A stretch of DNA of 64,000 bases. Source: Mimachlamys varia (taxonomy: Eukaryota > Mollusca > Bivalvia > Pectinida > Pectinidae). Positions within the stretch are counted from its first letter, which is position 1. Each line of letters starts with the position of its first letter. The DNA lies in contig OX392534.1 of NCBI GenBank assembly GCA_947623455.1, positions 8,876,001 through 8,940,000 on the forward strand, written 5' to 3'. This document shows, piece by piece, positions 35,078 through 47,372 of this stretch. A program made the translations under genes and the position numbers. The notes beneath the pieces are model-generated. The model was given only the letters and a program-made list of their open reading frames with translations. It did no database searches and was not told the DNA's origin.

Positions 35078-37500
35078 CTTCTTTGGTCTGAGATGGTATC
35101 AGAGGGCAATGCAAGCAACTACAAATTCACAGAAATATATGATATCATTCATTGAATCAAAATTAAACAGTTAATTTTGTAGTAGGTATATATAAAGAGA
35201 TTACTACAGCTCAACACCAAACTAAATCTACATTGAAATTAAATCACCTCTGAACCAGCACAAGACTTAACTAAAGACATTTTGGCAGATAGAAGTCTGG
35301 TGTGGGTCCAGAATGCACATGCATTGCTATACAAAAGCGTAGAATCAGCTGACACGGTGTGGTGGCTTGGAGTTTTAAGGTGCTAACAACAAAAATAAAC
35401 TGTGACAACACATATTTCACCATATATCAACTAAAAGATTATTTATTGATCGGAACCCACTCTGATTATCACCAACAGCTTCCTAAATCTTTCAAATCCA
35501 TCCCTAAATGTTTAAAAATCTTTTATCTGGTTGGTTGCCTTTTTTTTTTGAAATTTTCATTGTCAAAAGTAGGCAATGGCAACAAAACATATATATCTGT
35601 TAAAATCTTTAAATATAAATTTATGTAGCCCTTGGACGTTCGGTACATGTATGTGTAAGTCACATATGTGTCCCGTGCGCACAAGGACTCATGCCAAACG
35701 TCATCGTGTGTGAGAGGTTTGATTGGATGAGAGTGTCGCAAGGACTGTGCCTCCAATTCCCTGCACAGCTCATTCCTTTTCCCTACTCCCGATCATTCTT
35801 CATTATGCCATTCACTTGGAAAGACCTCATATTCGCTAGCCCTGGTAAGTCTATCATCGGGTACATATATTCATCGTATCAATAAATGTATTTGTATTCA
35901 TGGTCGCGTAATGTATCATTGTTCTGTTAATATTTTGTATGTTCCGGTCAATGTTCTATGTCTATGTTGTAGGTTTTATTTGTATATAAAGAACTCTGAA
36001 GAAGCTCAGTATTATTTATTTATGACACGTGGGTTACATTTATATTTGAAGAAAATGTCTGGGCCACATCTTCTTGCTGATTACTGTCAAACAGATTAAA
36101 CATTCAGACACTGTTAGGCGACAGGAAAATTCAACAGTTACTCTTTCATATATAGCAGTAGACTCGGGCCTACACCAGAAATGGTGTCAGGGCCAGAGGA
36201 AAATCTGGTTACTATATCAGTTCCTTTTTTAGATATATCCTGGAATGACAGCCAGACCAGAAAAATACAACATGTGATGAGTCACTCAATAGCATGTTTT
36301 CCTTCTGGAATAACTGCATATAAATTAGTTTGCAAAAATGTCTTGGATATCGCTCTATTACAGCTTTGTCAAGTTATGATTATATACTTTAATTTGTTCA
36401 CCACAGTGTATAACATTAAGGTGTTCTATAGATATCATCCAAGTCATATTATAGTGAAATATATCTATAACATCCATTTCATGAAAGTGCCAATATATAT
36501 TCTGCCAATCCCTGAAGTAGCTAACCACACACACTCTAGACTATACACTCTTAATGTATCTTAGTTTCAAGGTGGGGTTAAAACTAATTTAACATTTTAT
36601 TTACAATGAAATACAAATGTATATGTATTAAATACTATCAAAAAAATACAATGTATTTGTATCACGTCAAGTTGTCTGGAAGTATGTGCTTATATCGATA
36701 TTTTTTATGTTGATGATAATTATTGTTTTTTTTTCATCTTTGAGTGGCCCGACAAAGGTTGAGTTCATCACAGACATGGACCATGACACTGAAATATCTA
36801 CAAGTCTCTACGTTTCACTATAAAGGGAAGAAGATACTGTTGGGTATCCCTAATTAACTACCAAAGTAGTTGTCTGAACAGGAAATGCCATTTGAGGTCG
36901 AGATGGAGGAAGTTGACATATGGGTCAGTCCATCTGATCCTCCGACAAAACACACCATATATTTGTGAGTTGTACTTCGTGAACAATCGGAGGTTGTATA
37001 CATCATAAATGTAAAGAATATAATTCAATTATAATCTTTGTTATCAAAAGCCGGTATCTGTCGGTAAAGTCGACTGGTTTGTTTTTGACCAACCCAGACT
37101 CCCCAGTCACTTGGTGTACGTACCCCACCTTCACCGATGTTCACACCCAAATGTCAAATCTCTCCCTAAGTGTAGCCGATCCTAGTCAGGCTGTCGGGAA
37201 CTTAACAACACAAACACAAAATAAATTCTTAGACAGTTAAAATGTGCATTCGAATGTTTTCACTTACCCTTCCACCAAATGTTTTCTGCCTGAATGAGTC
37301 AAATGACGTCAAAATATATATGGACAGTTTGATACTATATTTGGAAATTCTCCCAGCAAGCATCTGACGCAGGCGCAGTATGAGATTAGAAATGGGTTTC
37401 CGTTCAATTGCCTCTGGGTGAACAAAATGTTTGAAACAGATAAGGTTTGAACAGAAGGATTACAAGTGTTCATTAGAGAGTGAATATTTTTTCACACGCA
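35078..37500 (-). promoter_or_regulatory. Rap1 5' region: likely non-coding exon and CRE site
   Basis: On the minus strand a donor AGG|GTAAGTG lies at 37268/37267, directly after the sequence gaaaacatttggtggaagg. This is a good candidate for the end of a non-coding first exon spliced to the acceptor before 35118. A perfect cAMP-response palindrome TGACGTCA sits at 37304-37311, just upstream of or inside this exon. Open frames here (35359, 35523, 35691, 35911 and 36181-36564) have no domain. The transcription start is not determinable. Confidence 0.4.
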
Positions 37501-38050
37501 CCTCCACTGCATTCAAACAGCACGAAACATTTTACGCTAGCACATTCGAACAACAAAACACTTAACAACTCCGCACTCATGACCACAAACACAATTCTAT
37601 GATACACTTTGTTCTTATTTGATCGGTTGAAAAACTGAAATGATGATATTGTGTGGCTTAACAGTATATTTCTGTGATGATAGCCGGCACCAAAAGAAAC
37701 TGGTTATGATGAAAACGAACGGATATGCGAGGCCTGCTCGCGAGAGTGATTTGTACTTGTGCAAATTACACCGCTGAGCTAGTCTATGTGCGCAAATCAT
37801 GTGTCTGAACCAGTACATCCACAGGGACATGATTGTGTTGAATTTTGTGATAAAATTACCGATAAATACCTTTATATATCGCATGATATTGTCTGTACAT
37901 GTCCCTAAGCAGCTGTGGTAAAAAATATGCATGTTTGTAAATTTTTACAACGTTATTCTACCTGCATTTCAAGGTTATAAACTTTTAGATTACAAGAGTT
38001 GGTTATGGAAAGATCAAGGGTTATATTATAAAGGTCTACATGGCTAGTAT

Positions 38051-38078
38051 TACCACGGAATTATATAAGTCCGTGGTA
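38051..38078. repeat. 9-bp stem hairpin next to the fold-back element
   Basis: taccacgga and tccgtggta flank a 10-base AT loop. It lies 8 bp outside the left end of the fold-back element. Its role is unknown. Confidence 0.6.
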
Positions 38079-38085
38079 TTACAAA

Positions 38086-40249
38086 TAGTCCAGTCAGCCA
38101 AAAAAGGGGGCTAACCTAGAAATAATTGCAACAGAATTTATTCTTTCATTTTTTGGTAGATGAGTATCATACTTATGACAGAAAAAAAAGTATCAGAAAA
38201 TATCAATGGGGGAAAGTGGCTTTTTGGCCTTCTAAAAGTTCAGGAAAAGTAAGAAAATCACACACTTAACCATATTTGAATTGTAATATCTACCTCATTT
38301 GTAACACTGGACATATGAATTTAACAGTATGGCAGGACCAACCAATCTACAGTACAAATGTGTTAAAAATAAATATGGTCTTATGGAGTTTAATGGAATA
38401 TTGACCAGTCAATATGGGCAATATTCATTTTTAAAACGACGATAATGGCTTCCATTGTCATTTTGAATAAAAAAAAAACAATAATCAAGATAAATATCCA
38501 TTTGTTCTTAGTTTAATTGAATTGTATTAGGTAATCTGTAATTCATAATTTTATATCAGAGATTTTGTTTTCATTCATAAACATTTATGAACCTTCAAAG
38601 TTGACCGGTAGCGCTTATTGGAGGTCCAAATTGAACAACTTTTCAATTTATGTAACTTGTATTTAGGTAATATCAAAAGACTATGCTAAAAGCTCATCAA
38701 CTAATTTTCTATGCATATTTTTCTTCACAGAAATGTCATCTTGGTGAAGACTTCTAGAAAAAGTGAACCAATTCAGGCTGATTAAATCCTCATTTCGTGC
38801 AATTTTGACTGAGATGCTGAAAATGGCGAAGTCCATGATTTTGAACAATGAAAATTAGTGTATATTTTTTATGTTATGTACGATTGCCAACACTTTTGGT
38901 AGGAATTACTTCCATAATAAGCCCATTTTGAATCAACTGAATTAAGGTTGAAATGATATTTAAACAAATCAGATTTTTTTCTCCCCCCCCCCCCTATAGC
39001 AAAGCATTGGGGATACATAATTTTTGATAAAACTATGAAGTGGTATGAATGTTAAACTTCAAAAATACAGTTCAGTAATTACATACATTTAAGGTGGCTT
39101 TACTGGCAAAGTCATTTGTTAATTGAAAAACAAATGCGGAGAAAAATCCATTTTTTCTTGTTTAGAATCATGGACTCTGCCATTTTTCCATGATTGAGCC
39201 AAATATGCATGGGGTGGAGTTCTCACCATCAAAACTTGGCTACATTTGTAAACTCATCATACCAAAATTAGTATGAGCAGTAATTGTTGGTCATACATAA
39301 ATAGATTTAAGGAGGCTCAACCCTTTCGCAATTAACCGCTAGATTTCCTTAAAACTTTCATATGTTGATTATGCTACCAGGTAGAGATGATTTTGTGAAA
39401 ATCTAAGCATTCCTATGACTTGTTTCATTTTTTGTAAAAAACACCAAAAAAATTATTTTTCTCAAAATTTAATGTTTTTTCTATTTTTTTTTCTTGTGAA
39501 TGTTGTACAAAATCACAAACATACAATAAAATAAAGAAAGAACGCAATAGCTACATTACAAATTCCAGGTACACAAATAGGAAGCTACGTCACCACAAAA
39601 CGAGAATCAAAACTTGTGTATTACGTAGGGTCGAGCGTCCTTAAGATGCTTGCCCTTATTCAAATAATATGCTTCAGAAATCGGTAAATCGTTCAATTTG
39701 GACATAAAATATCATAAATTCAGCACAATTTGCCAGATTTGATGATGGATATTTTTTTTCGTATGTGAATGTACCATTGGTCATTGAGTAAATTAAATTA
39801 AAGGTAATATTTTAAGAAATTAAAGAAAAACTGGAAATGATACTGATGTTAATTAATATATTCTCTGCATCTGAAAAGACAACAAAAGCCAAAATAGGCT
39901 TGTTAAAAATGCTCTTTGGCCATATTGACAGATCTCTATTTTTTCAATACAATACCTTGGGTAGAAGATTTTGGCATTTCTGTTATTATTTCTATATTAG
40001 TTGGTATTTACATACTGTTAAATTCATATGTCCAATGTTACAAATTAGGTAGATTTTACACTTCAAATATGGTTATATGTGTTATTTTCTTCATTTTTCT
40101 GATCCTTTAGAAGGCCAAAAAAAACACTCTCCCATTGATATTTTCCGATACATTTTTTCTCTTATGAGTATGATACTCATCTACCAAAAAATGAAAGAAT
40201 AAATTTTGTTGCAATTAGTTCGAGGTTAAATCATAAATTGACTGGACTA
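38086..40249. mobile_element. 2.2-kb fold-back element with long inverted arms
   Basis: The ends tagtccagtca (38086) and tgactggacta (40249) are complementary. Inverted similarity runs inwards for at least 250-300 bp: gcaacagaatttattctttc, ggtagatgagtatcatac, tatcaatggg, ttttggccttctaaaag and catatgaatttaacagtatg all recur in reverse complement at 40000-40215. Weaker inverted matches continue towards the centre (for example ggtccaaattgaac). Arms have diverged by roughly 10-15 percent by eye. There is no open frame of note (39837-40110 is short), so it is non-autonomous. A target-site duplication is not clear. Confidence 0.82.
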
Positions 40250-40309
40250 AAACAGCAGCTAGGATAGGAAGCGACAGAAATTATAAAACTATGATAGAGT
40301 CCGGTAAAT

Positions 40310-40389
40310 CAGAGACGTATATAACACAAATCTCTGTGTTATATACGTCTCTGGGTAAATATAACCAGGGACGTGTGTTTTCGTCCCTG
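40310..40389. repeat. Pair of perfect hairpins with a GGGACGTATA-type core
   Basis: Hairpin 1 has 19-bp perfect arms (40310-40328 and 40335-40353, starting cagagacgtatataac) and a 6-base loop. Hairpin 2 has 8-bp arms (cagggacg, 40366-40373 and 40382-40389). The same pair in inverted order occurs at 48571-48647, and a single copy at 40738-40770. Confidence 0.85.
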
Positions 40390-40737
40390 ATATAACATCA
40401 GCTTCCAGAACTATTTGCCGACACACGCAGGGTGTTCAATTTGGGCAAATATGAGGTGATGAAGGCTAACATTTGTTTTCAAATTAACATAACGTTGAAA
40501 TATTTTCAATGTCACGAGGGTCAAATGGGTTTAAATATCGGAAACCCATTTCTCAATAAACGACATTTTCTCAATAATCAAGAGGTCAATTACCTATAGT
40601 TTTGTATGGACCTTAACGTAGCCACCCCAACCTCCCCCCCCCCCAAAAAAAACCCTTCTGGATGCTTTCCCAATGGAATTTCAAGAAAAAAAGGCGGACA
40701 ATAATTTTCAGGTCAAAGAATTTTCATAAAAGTGGGG

Positions 40738-40770
40738 CAGGGACGTATATGTGAGACATATACGTCCCTG
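40738..40770. repeat. 15-bp perfect hairpin of the same family
   Basis: Arms cagggacgtatatgt and acatatacgtccctg are separated by only three bases (gag). It lies about 350 bp from the hairpin pair at 40310 and just before the palindromic MITE. Confidence 0.85.
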
Positions 40771-40842
40771 AGTGGGGTCAGTGTGTTATGATATCCAACC
40801 AGGAGCATGCTAGGCTGTTGGTTAAGACGAACTTTCCGTACT

Positions 40843-41018
40843 GGCCCCGGTTTCATCAACGTTCCTTAACTTAAGGAAACTCCTTAACTTAAAAATCTCC
40901 ATAGGAAAGCGTTACAGAATTTAAGGAAAGTTCCAATTAAATTCTGTAATGCTTTCCTATGGAGATTTTTAAGTTAAGGAGTTTCCTTAAGTTAAGGAAC
41001 GTTGATGAAACCGGGGCC
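40843..41018. mobile_element. 176-bp palindromic MITE
   Basis: Almost the whole element is inverted. The left arm, starting ggccccggtttcatcaacg and continuing cttaacttaaggaaactcc and atctccataggaaag, recurs in reverse complement in the right arm. The arms are about 80 bp with a short unpaired centre near 40925. CTGG adjoins both outer ends, which may be target sequence; the exact duplication is ambiguous by one base. The ends resemble those of the 261-bp MITE at 23103, suggesting a shared superfamily. There is no coding capacity. Confidence 0.88.
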
Positions 41019-41265
41019 TGGGCTAATAAGTCTCTTCAAATGAATGATATCAATTTCACTTCATTTAGGTCGCAGGTCTCAAACGTGTTAAACTGTTAAA
41101 TTCAACTCACTCAATATGTTTTTTTTCATACTTCATTTCATACTATAACATGCACAGATGAAGGGCCACTACCAAATTTGTTCAAATCATTGACATGTAC
41201 TTGTTTTGAAAACATTTACACAATTTCTACTTATTCTCTCATATATCTTGTATGAGGTATCTTAT

Positions 41266-44200
41266 AAAGGGCCTGTTTCCAAAATGGCCCCTTCTCTGAT
41301 TCAAATTTCCTGTTGGTGGTGCATTGCCCATGCCGTTGTGGTCACAAATCTATAAAGTATAAAGATTTAGGTCACTTGGTTTGTTTTTTATGGCTCCTCA
41401 AAGTTGTACCTTTCAGAAGCTGTCTAAGTGTCGATAAAATGTGCATGTTATGTAAAATATTAATGAAAATCTAATCAAATGATAGTCACCGTAAAGAATA
41501 CATTCATGGCATGATTGTGACAAATAATCATGTTTCCATTGCGTCATTTGACTGTTTTATGGAAGAAACAATCTCAAAAATGCCATTTTCGATGATAACA
41601 TTTTAGACACAAAAACTGTGTTTTTTAGAGAATACACCCTTTTATGGGCGTTGGATGCAAACAAATTTTTATCCTATCAAACAGTACGTAATATGCTATT
41701 GATGAGAGGAAAAATCATCAAAATGTAAGTGGTGGAACATTTTCAAATCTTGGGTTGAATTAGCCTATGGTTGAATTGCCGATTTTCGACTTTCTTTAGA
41801 TAATTAACAAAAACACGAGAGTATTTGCTCGGTATGTTGAGAATATGTACACAGATATGAAAAAAAGTGAGAGAAACACTTTTTCATGAAAGAAATCCAA
41901 GATGGCTACTTCACAAGTCCCCCTGGTTGAAGACATTGGCTGACAAATAGACAGAACAACACACAAAACGTGTTCCTTATGATTTTGGTTGGTTTTTGCA
42001 TTTACGAGAGTGTTCATAGCTACGGGCGATTGTATAATACCTATATTTATAAGTTTGGTGAGTCACATGGTAACGGGGATCTTTCATATCGAGTACCAAA
42101 CATACTTTTGACATATGACATATGACATTTTGACATGTTGCCGCATGGAAAACTATTTCAAGTTTTATCGGAATTTCTTTAACTGTGTTGTAATGGTCGA
42201 GGGTTTTCCAGCGCCCTGTAATACCCAAGGTACAACTGTAGTACAAGATACTGGAGATATGCGCACACATTCCCATCGTTCTCTCTCCAACTGGGCACTG
42301 GCAGTAGTAGTCTTTTATTGGGGCCTCATCATCAGGTGAAACGGTGAACCGTACCCAAACGTTATATTTCGTTTGGCTTTTGTATCGCGAATGTATTTGA
42401 CATCGGAGAAGGTCTGGGGAGTGCCGGTAAAGCCGCACCTCATAGTCTCCGTCATCACTTAAATGTTCGGCGATGTAACCAGGAGCCAGAGATATCTGAT
42501 ACGTTCCACACGTAATGGTTCTCAAGTAATCGAGATCGAGACGGGGAAACAGTACGGAAGATGCATCCATCTTGACAAAATCGGACCTTGCCCGTCTAGA
42601 TAGATCCGGATCTGTCTTGACTCTCTGAGCTAAACCATTCGGTGTTGTCAAACGGTCCTTCATACGTTCAGCCATCAGCCTATCTTTGGCATCTCTCTCT
42701 GGAGATCTCTGGTAGATCGGTCCTCTATAACCATTCAGACAGGCTGTGACGGTTCGAAGCAAAGCCTCAATGACGTTGATAAAGCTGTCGGAAGAACGTC
42801 CAGTGTTTCAGACGACCATGATAGGATTCCACAATCCACCTCGATTTGGTGATAGTTCTGTCAAGATTTGCTTGGACGTCAGAATGTTGACTTTGACCGT
42901 GTTTTAGGTATGACGGCATGCTAGCATTGAGGCCAGAGGCTTCGAGAACTTGTAGGACATCTCTAAAACCTCGGTCAACGACAACATTGTCATCTGGTTG
43001 TAGCCAAGTAACTAGCTTGTCCATGACATCTTTTGTAATTGTAGCATCATTTTCGCTGCCAGTGAATGGTCCTACTGTGTCCAGAATGTAGCCATCTAGT
43101 AAGGCGATGCTCATGAATTTGAGATAGTTTCTCTTCTTCTGGCTATAGTAGGACATTCTCTGGAGCTTGTGGTTGAAGCTTTTCTGGATATAAATATAGG
43201 TGCCATCTAATATGGCAGTGGCTTTATCTCCAAAAAATGCTTCTGAAAAGACAGTATTGTGCCCGAGCAACTGTTCTCTTGTCAAGTGATCCGGCCCTAG
43301 CAATCATGGGTCTATCGATGTGTCTAATGCCTGTACTATGGAGTGGAAAGTTTTGGACACACTTGACTTGGAAATTCCAAAAGGAGAAGAACACTGACTC
43401 CAGGAAATGTCGGTTTTCAGTTTTACCCAGAACAGTAGTAGAGCATCGTGTGTAGTCTTGGTATATATACCAGATGAAAGATATGGGGAACAGTGCGAGT
43501 GGATTTCGAGGAACTGATCTTTGGACCAACCTGTCCAGGCCATGCATGCCAAGTCATCAAGAGAAGAAAAGCTTATTGCAAACGCAGACTCGTTCTGTGA
43601 AAGGACGTGCGACACTTCTAAGAGGTCATTAATGATTTCGGACGATTTTGATGGTAACTGAGATTCCAAGGAACCTCTACCATCAAAGACTACCTCTGTA
43701 GACGGATCTAAGTCGTTACCAATAAGGTGAATGGAGCATATATTTCCTGGTTCTCCTCGGTTTCAGGTTCAGGCTGATTTTTGTTCCGAAGATACTTCAT
43801 GTAGCACTTCTGGCAAATGAGTGCTTGTTCCTTTGCTGACAACAATCCTTGTTGCACCAGCGTATCTAGGAGCCATTAATATTGTGGACTATTAACATTG
43901 TGTGCACTTCTGTTCTTATTGCCACTACGTTTCTTGAAGTATAGTTGACAGCCTTCTCCAACACATTTACCCTCCATCTTGAAACAATAACGATTGGTTT
44001 ATGAAGCGTCGATAAAGTAACAAAATAGCAAGCCACCGATGATTGCTGTAAACAGCTAATACTTAGTAGTGTGGAACAATTATGCGAAAATGTGTGATAA
44101 TAACGAATTGATTGATTACTTGGAACAAAATAAAGTATTTCATATGGATAATCTATCTAATCGATGTGGCGTGGTCGGCAGGCACAAAGAAAGTGAAACA

Positions 44201-45076
44201 AGTCAGGGTCCCAACCCTGACAGAGCCACAACGCTTTGGAGATGGGACAATAAAACAAGGAAAATGAGACAAGACTAGCTAGCGTCGAGTCAATGATTCC
44301 GTAAACGTATAGACAAAGACAAGAAGATACGGATAAATGTTTAAGGTCACACGATCAGAAAATTCAGAAGAGGATAACTTGAGATAGAAAAGTATTCATG
44401 TATCAGGGTGTCCTCAGTGTAAATCTTTATATCGATACTGTTTATTTAGTCGTTTGATATCATAAAACTGTCATGAAAATAATCGCTCTGATATTCAATA
44501 TAAAATTTTGTATATAATAAGCTATATAATAGGGTTTCAGACAAGGTTGTTACTCAATTCCCCTTTTCTTTCAATTTACAACCACATTCAGGCGGCGATA
44601 TGAGAACGTTCCACCACATGGAATTAGCTGATTTTTGGTACACATATGAAACAAGTTAAGCTCTATCCGATTTTGTGATGGAAATTTGCATCCAAAACTA
44701 TATAACGGGAGAAAATTGCAATTTTATGGCATTTTTTTTCCCTAATTGTGTCTCTGCAAGAGCATTTTCATCCGAGAATTTTTTTTTTATGTTTTATGAA
44801 TAAACACGATGTTTTGCAAATATTTATCAAAAAAAAATTATACTATGTTGCTAATTACAATTTCGAGATAACCTTCTTTTATTTACGACCTTATTTCTTT
44901 AAAGCTAAAAATGACAACTTTATAAAAATACGTTTTCACTGAAATTATGAAATCCGGGTGTCGGAAAGGTGTAAAATTATTCTTCGGAAAAGAAAAAAAC
45001 TGTAGTGGAGCTAGATAAGAAATTATACGGGGGCAGGCTCCTATGGAGAATTAACATTACTGGAAACAGGCCCTTT
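41266..45076. mobile_element. Decayed DNA transposon, probable extent
   Basis: The sequence aaagggcctgtttcca at 41266 reappears inverted as tggaaacaggcccttt ending at 45076, enclosing the broken transposase on the minus strand. An outer inverted match (tatgag.tatcttataaa at about 41251 and 45210-45227) could mean the true ends lie somewhat further out. I see no convincing target-site duplication, so the boundaries are provisional. Confidence 0.55.
41977..43977 (-). pseudogene. DDE transposase pseudogene (DDE_Tnp_4-like) with SWIM finger
   Basis: Minus-strand remains of a transposase of the IS5/PIF-Harbinger-like DDE_Tnp_4 group. From the ATG at 43977 come a short cysteine-bearing segment (CVGEGC, later ICQKCY); then 43669-43304 with a helix-turn-helix-like region (ISWSQCSSPFGISKSSVSK); then 43303-42767 with the catalytic fold: ILDGTYIY, GPFTGSENDATI, VVDRGF and WIVESYHGRLKHW hold the candidate acidic residues. 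Finally 42762-41977 carries YYCQCPVGERTMGMCAH, a SWIM-type zinc finger (CxC...CxH). Breaks: in-frame TAA near 43877, a frame change before 43669, an in-frame TGA at 43306-43304, and a frameshift near 42770. It cannot make a full protein. The subfamily is uncertain. Confidence 0.8.
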
Positions 45077-45288
45077 GGTAATTGGATCAACTTTAATAAA
45101 TGACAACTTCGCTCGCGATACCCTGGTGATGAAGAAGTGGTAAATCTTGCATGTAATAGGATACAAAGTTCAAATGAATGACTACGTTGACGTTTATAAA
45201 AGGCCACACGGATTTATAAGATATCTCATATGATCAAAATATTTAAAATAACCAAGAGGCCAAGAATGATACAAGTAATATTTGGTAA
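45077..45288. other. Spacer between transposon and MITE
   Basis: Short AT-rich spacer containing ggatttataagatatctcat, which partly mirrors the left flank of the DDE transposon. Confidence 0.4.
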
Positions 45289-45295
45289 GTTACAT

Positions 45296-45446
45296 CAGAG
45301 TTGCTTGAGTTTCTGTCAGTATATAAAAAATGTTTATAGATCTATATGGAGCCGCGGCCCATTACAGTAATGTACATTACTGTGATGGGAGGCTCATTTC
45401 ACACATATCTATTAAGTATTTACTGACAGAAACTCAAGCAACTGTG
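45296..45446. mobile_element. 151-bp MITE with 7-bp target-site duplication
   Basis: Terminal inverted repeats of about 27 bp (cagagttgcttgagtttctg... and ...cagaaactcaagcaactgtg, one mismatch near the end) enclose an AT-rich centre that itself contains the palindrome cagtaatgtacattactg. The flanks are an exact direct repeat GTTACAT at 45289-45295 and 45447-45453. It is a clean, recently recognisable non-autonomous insertion. An 8- or 7-bp duplication is typical of hAT-like elements, but the family is not assignable from ends alone. Confidence 0.9.
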
Positions 45447-45453
45447 GTTACAT

Positions 45454-45760
45454 GCTAGGACGAAGGGCTGTCATTAGTTTTAAATACATGGCCTTGACTT
45501 TTAACCAAGGTCACATATGGGCCACATATGTCTAAAACCTTTACATGTAATAACTTTGTTAATGATATTTGACCGGTACCGGAATGAAGCGCTACCGAGA
45601 TTGTTCAAATAAATGACATTGGCTTATATTCAAGGTCACATATTCAAATATGTTAAAATCTTTTAAACAGCGTCTTCAAAAATAGCCGATGAGGTCAAGG
45701 GTGATAATATAAGTTGGTCAGTTACATGCTGAGGTTAGGCATACCAAGTTTGTCCAGATT
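45454..45760. repeat. Degenerate copies of the AGGTCA-rich intronic repeat
   Basis: Two diverged units contain gaccttgac...aaggtcacatatg, aatgatatttgaccggtacc...gctacc and caaggtcacatat...aaatatgttaaaatcttt in the same order as the 314-bp units at 61-63.6 kb. They are old fragments of that element family outside FBH1. Confidence 0.6.
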
Positions 45761-47372
45761 AACGAACTTATATTAAAAACCGAAGGTTAAATATGCTAGA
45801 AAATTCTTGTTTATAATTAACGTAATGAGGAACAGGGTGATATGCTAGGTGAAGAGTTTCCAAGTTTGAAAGTTCTGGATCAATTATGTTGTAATCTTTT
45901 AATGATTTCTTCTGAAATGCCAATTTATTTAGGATAAGGTCGATATGTGTCGAAGGTTTTATGACTGAAGATTATCCAGGAATTAAGAAAATGATAAATT
46001 TTTACAAAGTTACATGATCGGAAAGCTAAGAGTTTAAGGTGAACAACCACCAAATTCTAAAAAAAAAACACGCCCGATTTAGTGTCAAAATATCAATAAA
46101 ACATACAAAAGTCACTAAATTTGTCATTCTATTTATTTTTAAAAATCTGAAATGGTGCGTTTGTTTTTCAGTACAACAATTTGAAAACGAACCGTTTAAT
46201 CGTTCGTCGACAATGTAATTATGGACAACAAACTCACTTCAACTTATAGTCTACTTTCTGGTACGATACATACGAGGTACACCGGGAACATTTCAAAATA
46301 AAAAAAGGTATCCAGTTTATATAGTGCATGGAAGTTACGCTTAAATATATTGAATTTTGATATAAGCTATTACCTTCACTGTTCAGATACAAATATAAAG
46401 TGAAACCGACTGAACCATAGATGTTTCAAATGATAAAACAATCTCCGACCGCAGCTCACGACAAAAACACCAGTTTGAACTATCCTACTCCATGAAAGGC
46501 ACTGGGGCTAATTCATTTTATTTTGCCTTCACTATACTTTTATTATGTTCTCAAAGGGCGTCTGGTAAGTAATGCCTGAAAAAAACGATCATAGTTAATG
46601 ACGGTCGGCTTCACTGATATTTGTTACTCAATGTTTACATGCCATAGAATTATACGTATTTAGAGAGTTAAATGTGATTAATAAAAGTACAGCCATTATC
46701 TTGGTAACATGATATCTTTTTTCTTATTTCAATGGCTCCTTTTTACCGCACTACAGTAAGTCCGGTCTTTTTATTTTGCGGTGATATACGAACATCTGTG
46801 ACAGAGGCGGTATTTTGGGATATTCCTCTTGCGATCTCTTGTCTACAGTGATACTTTCCTTATTGAAATACCAGGTACTTGGTCGAAGGCAAACCACCAT
46901 ATATAGCATACTAACTGGTCCAATTATACTGTTCAACAGTAGTTCCTTAATGCTGAACGTTTCTTTTCTTTCAATTTAGTTAGGGCCAGCCTCAAAGGAA
47001 GTTGCAATAGGCCCCTGGAGGTGGGACATATACTATTATATTAAAATTAAAAATCAGGTTAATGTATTTTTATATATCGTGGTTTTTCAGATTTTGATCT
47101 GAATTGATGGTGACCCTTATATATTTGCACAATCTATTTTTCCTGTGTTTGACTGTGTATAGTAAGTACTTTTTCCCTGGAAATATTGATAATCTATCCC
47201 CCCCCCCCCCCCATTGAAATTCATTTGCCCCTCCCCAGGTTTCTACATTTTGAAAGTCTTGATCTAATTTGTAACAGCCATTCCATTCAAAGAAGTAATT
47301 TCAGTATAGGGGAAAGTCGTCTACAAACAATTTGTAACTTTCCAACTGAATTTTGTTTCATGACTTAGCCTA
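45761..47372. other. Non-coding, no clear feature
   Basis: AT-rich sequence with homopolymer runs (a 16-base C run at about 47197). Open frames at 46751-46936 and 47186-47368 have no domain. Confidence 0.4.

Noticed and set aside
36181..36564. 127-codon plus-strand open frame
   Set aside because: AT-rich, no domain, no splice support, upstream of Rap1 on the opposite strand; probably chance.
41266..45076. A TTA/TAA target-site duplication that would prove a PIF/Harbinger assignment
   Set aside because: The trinucleotides at the two ends are not a direct repeat, so the superfamily remains open.
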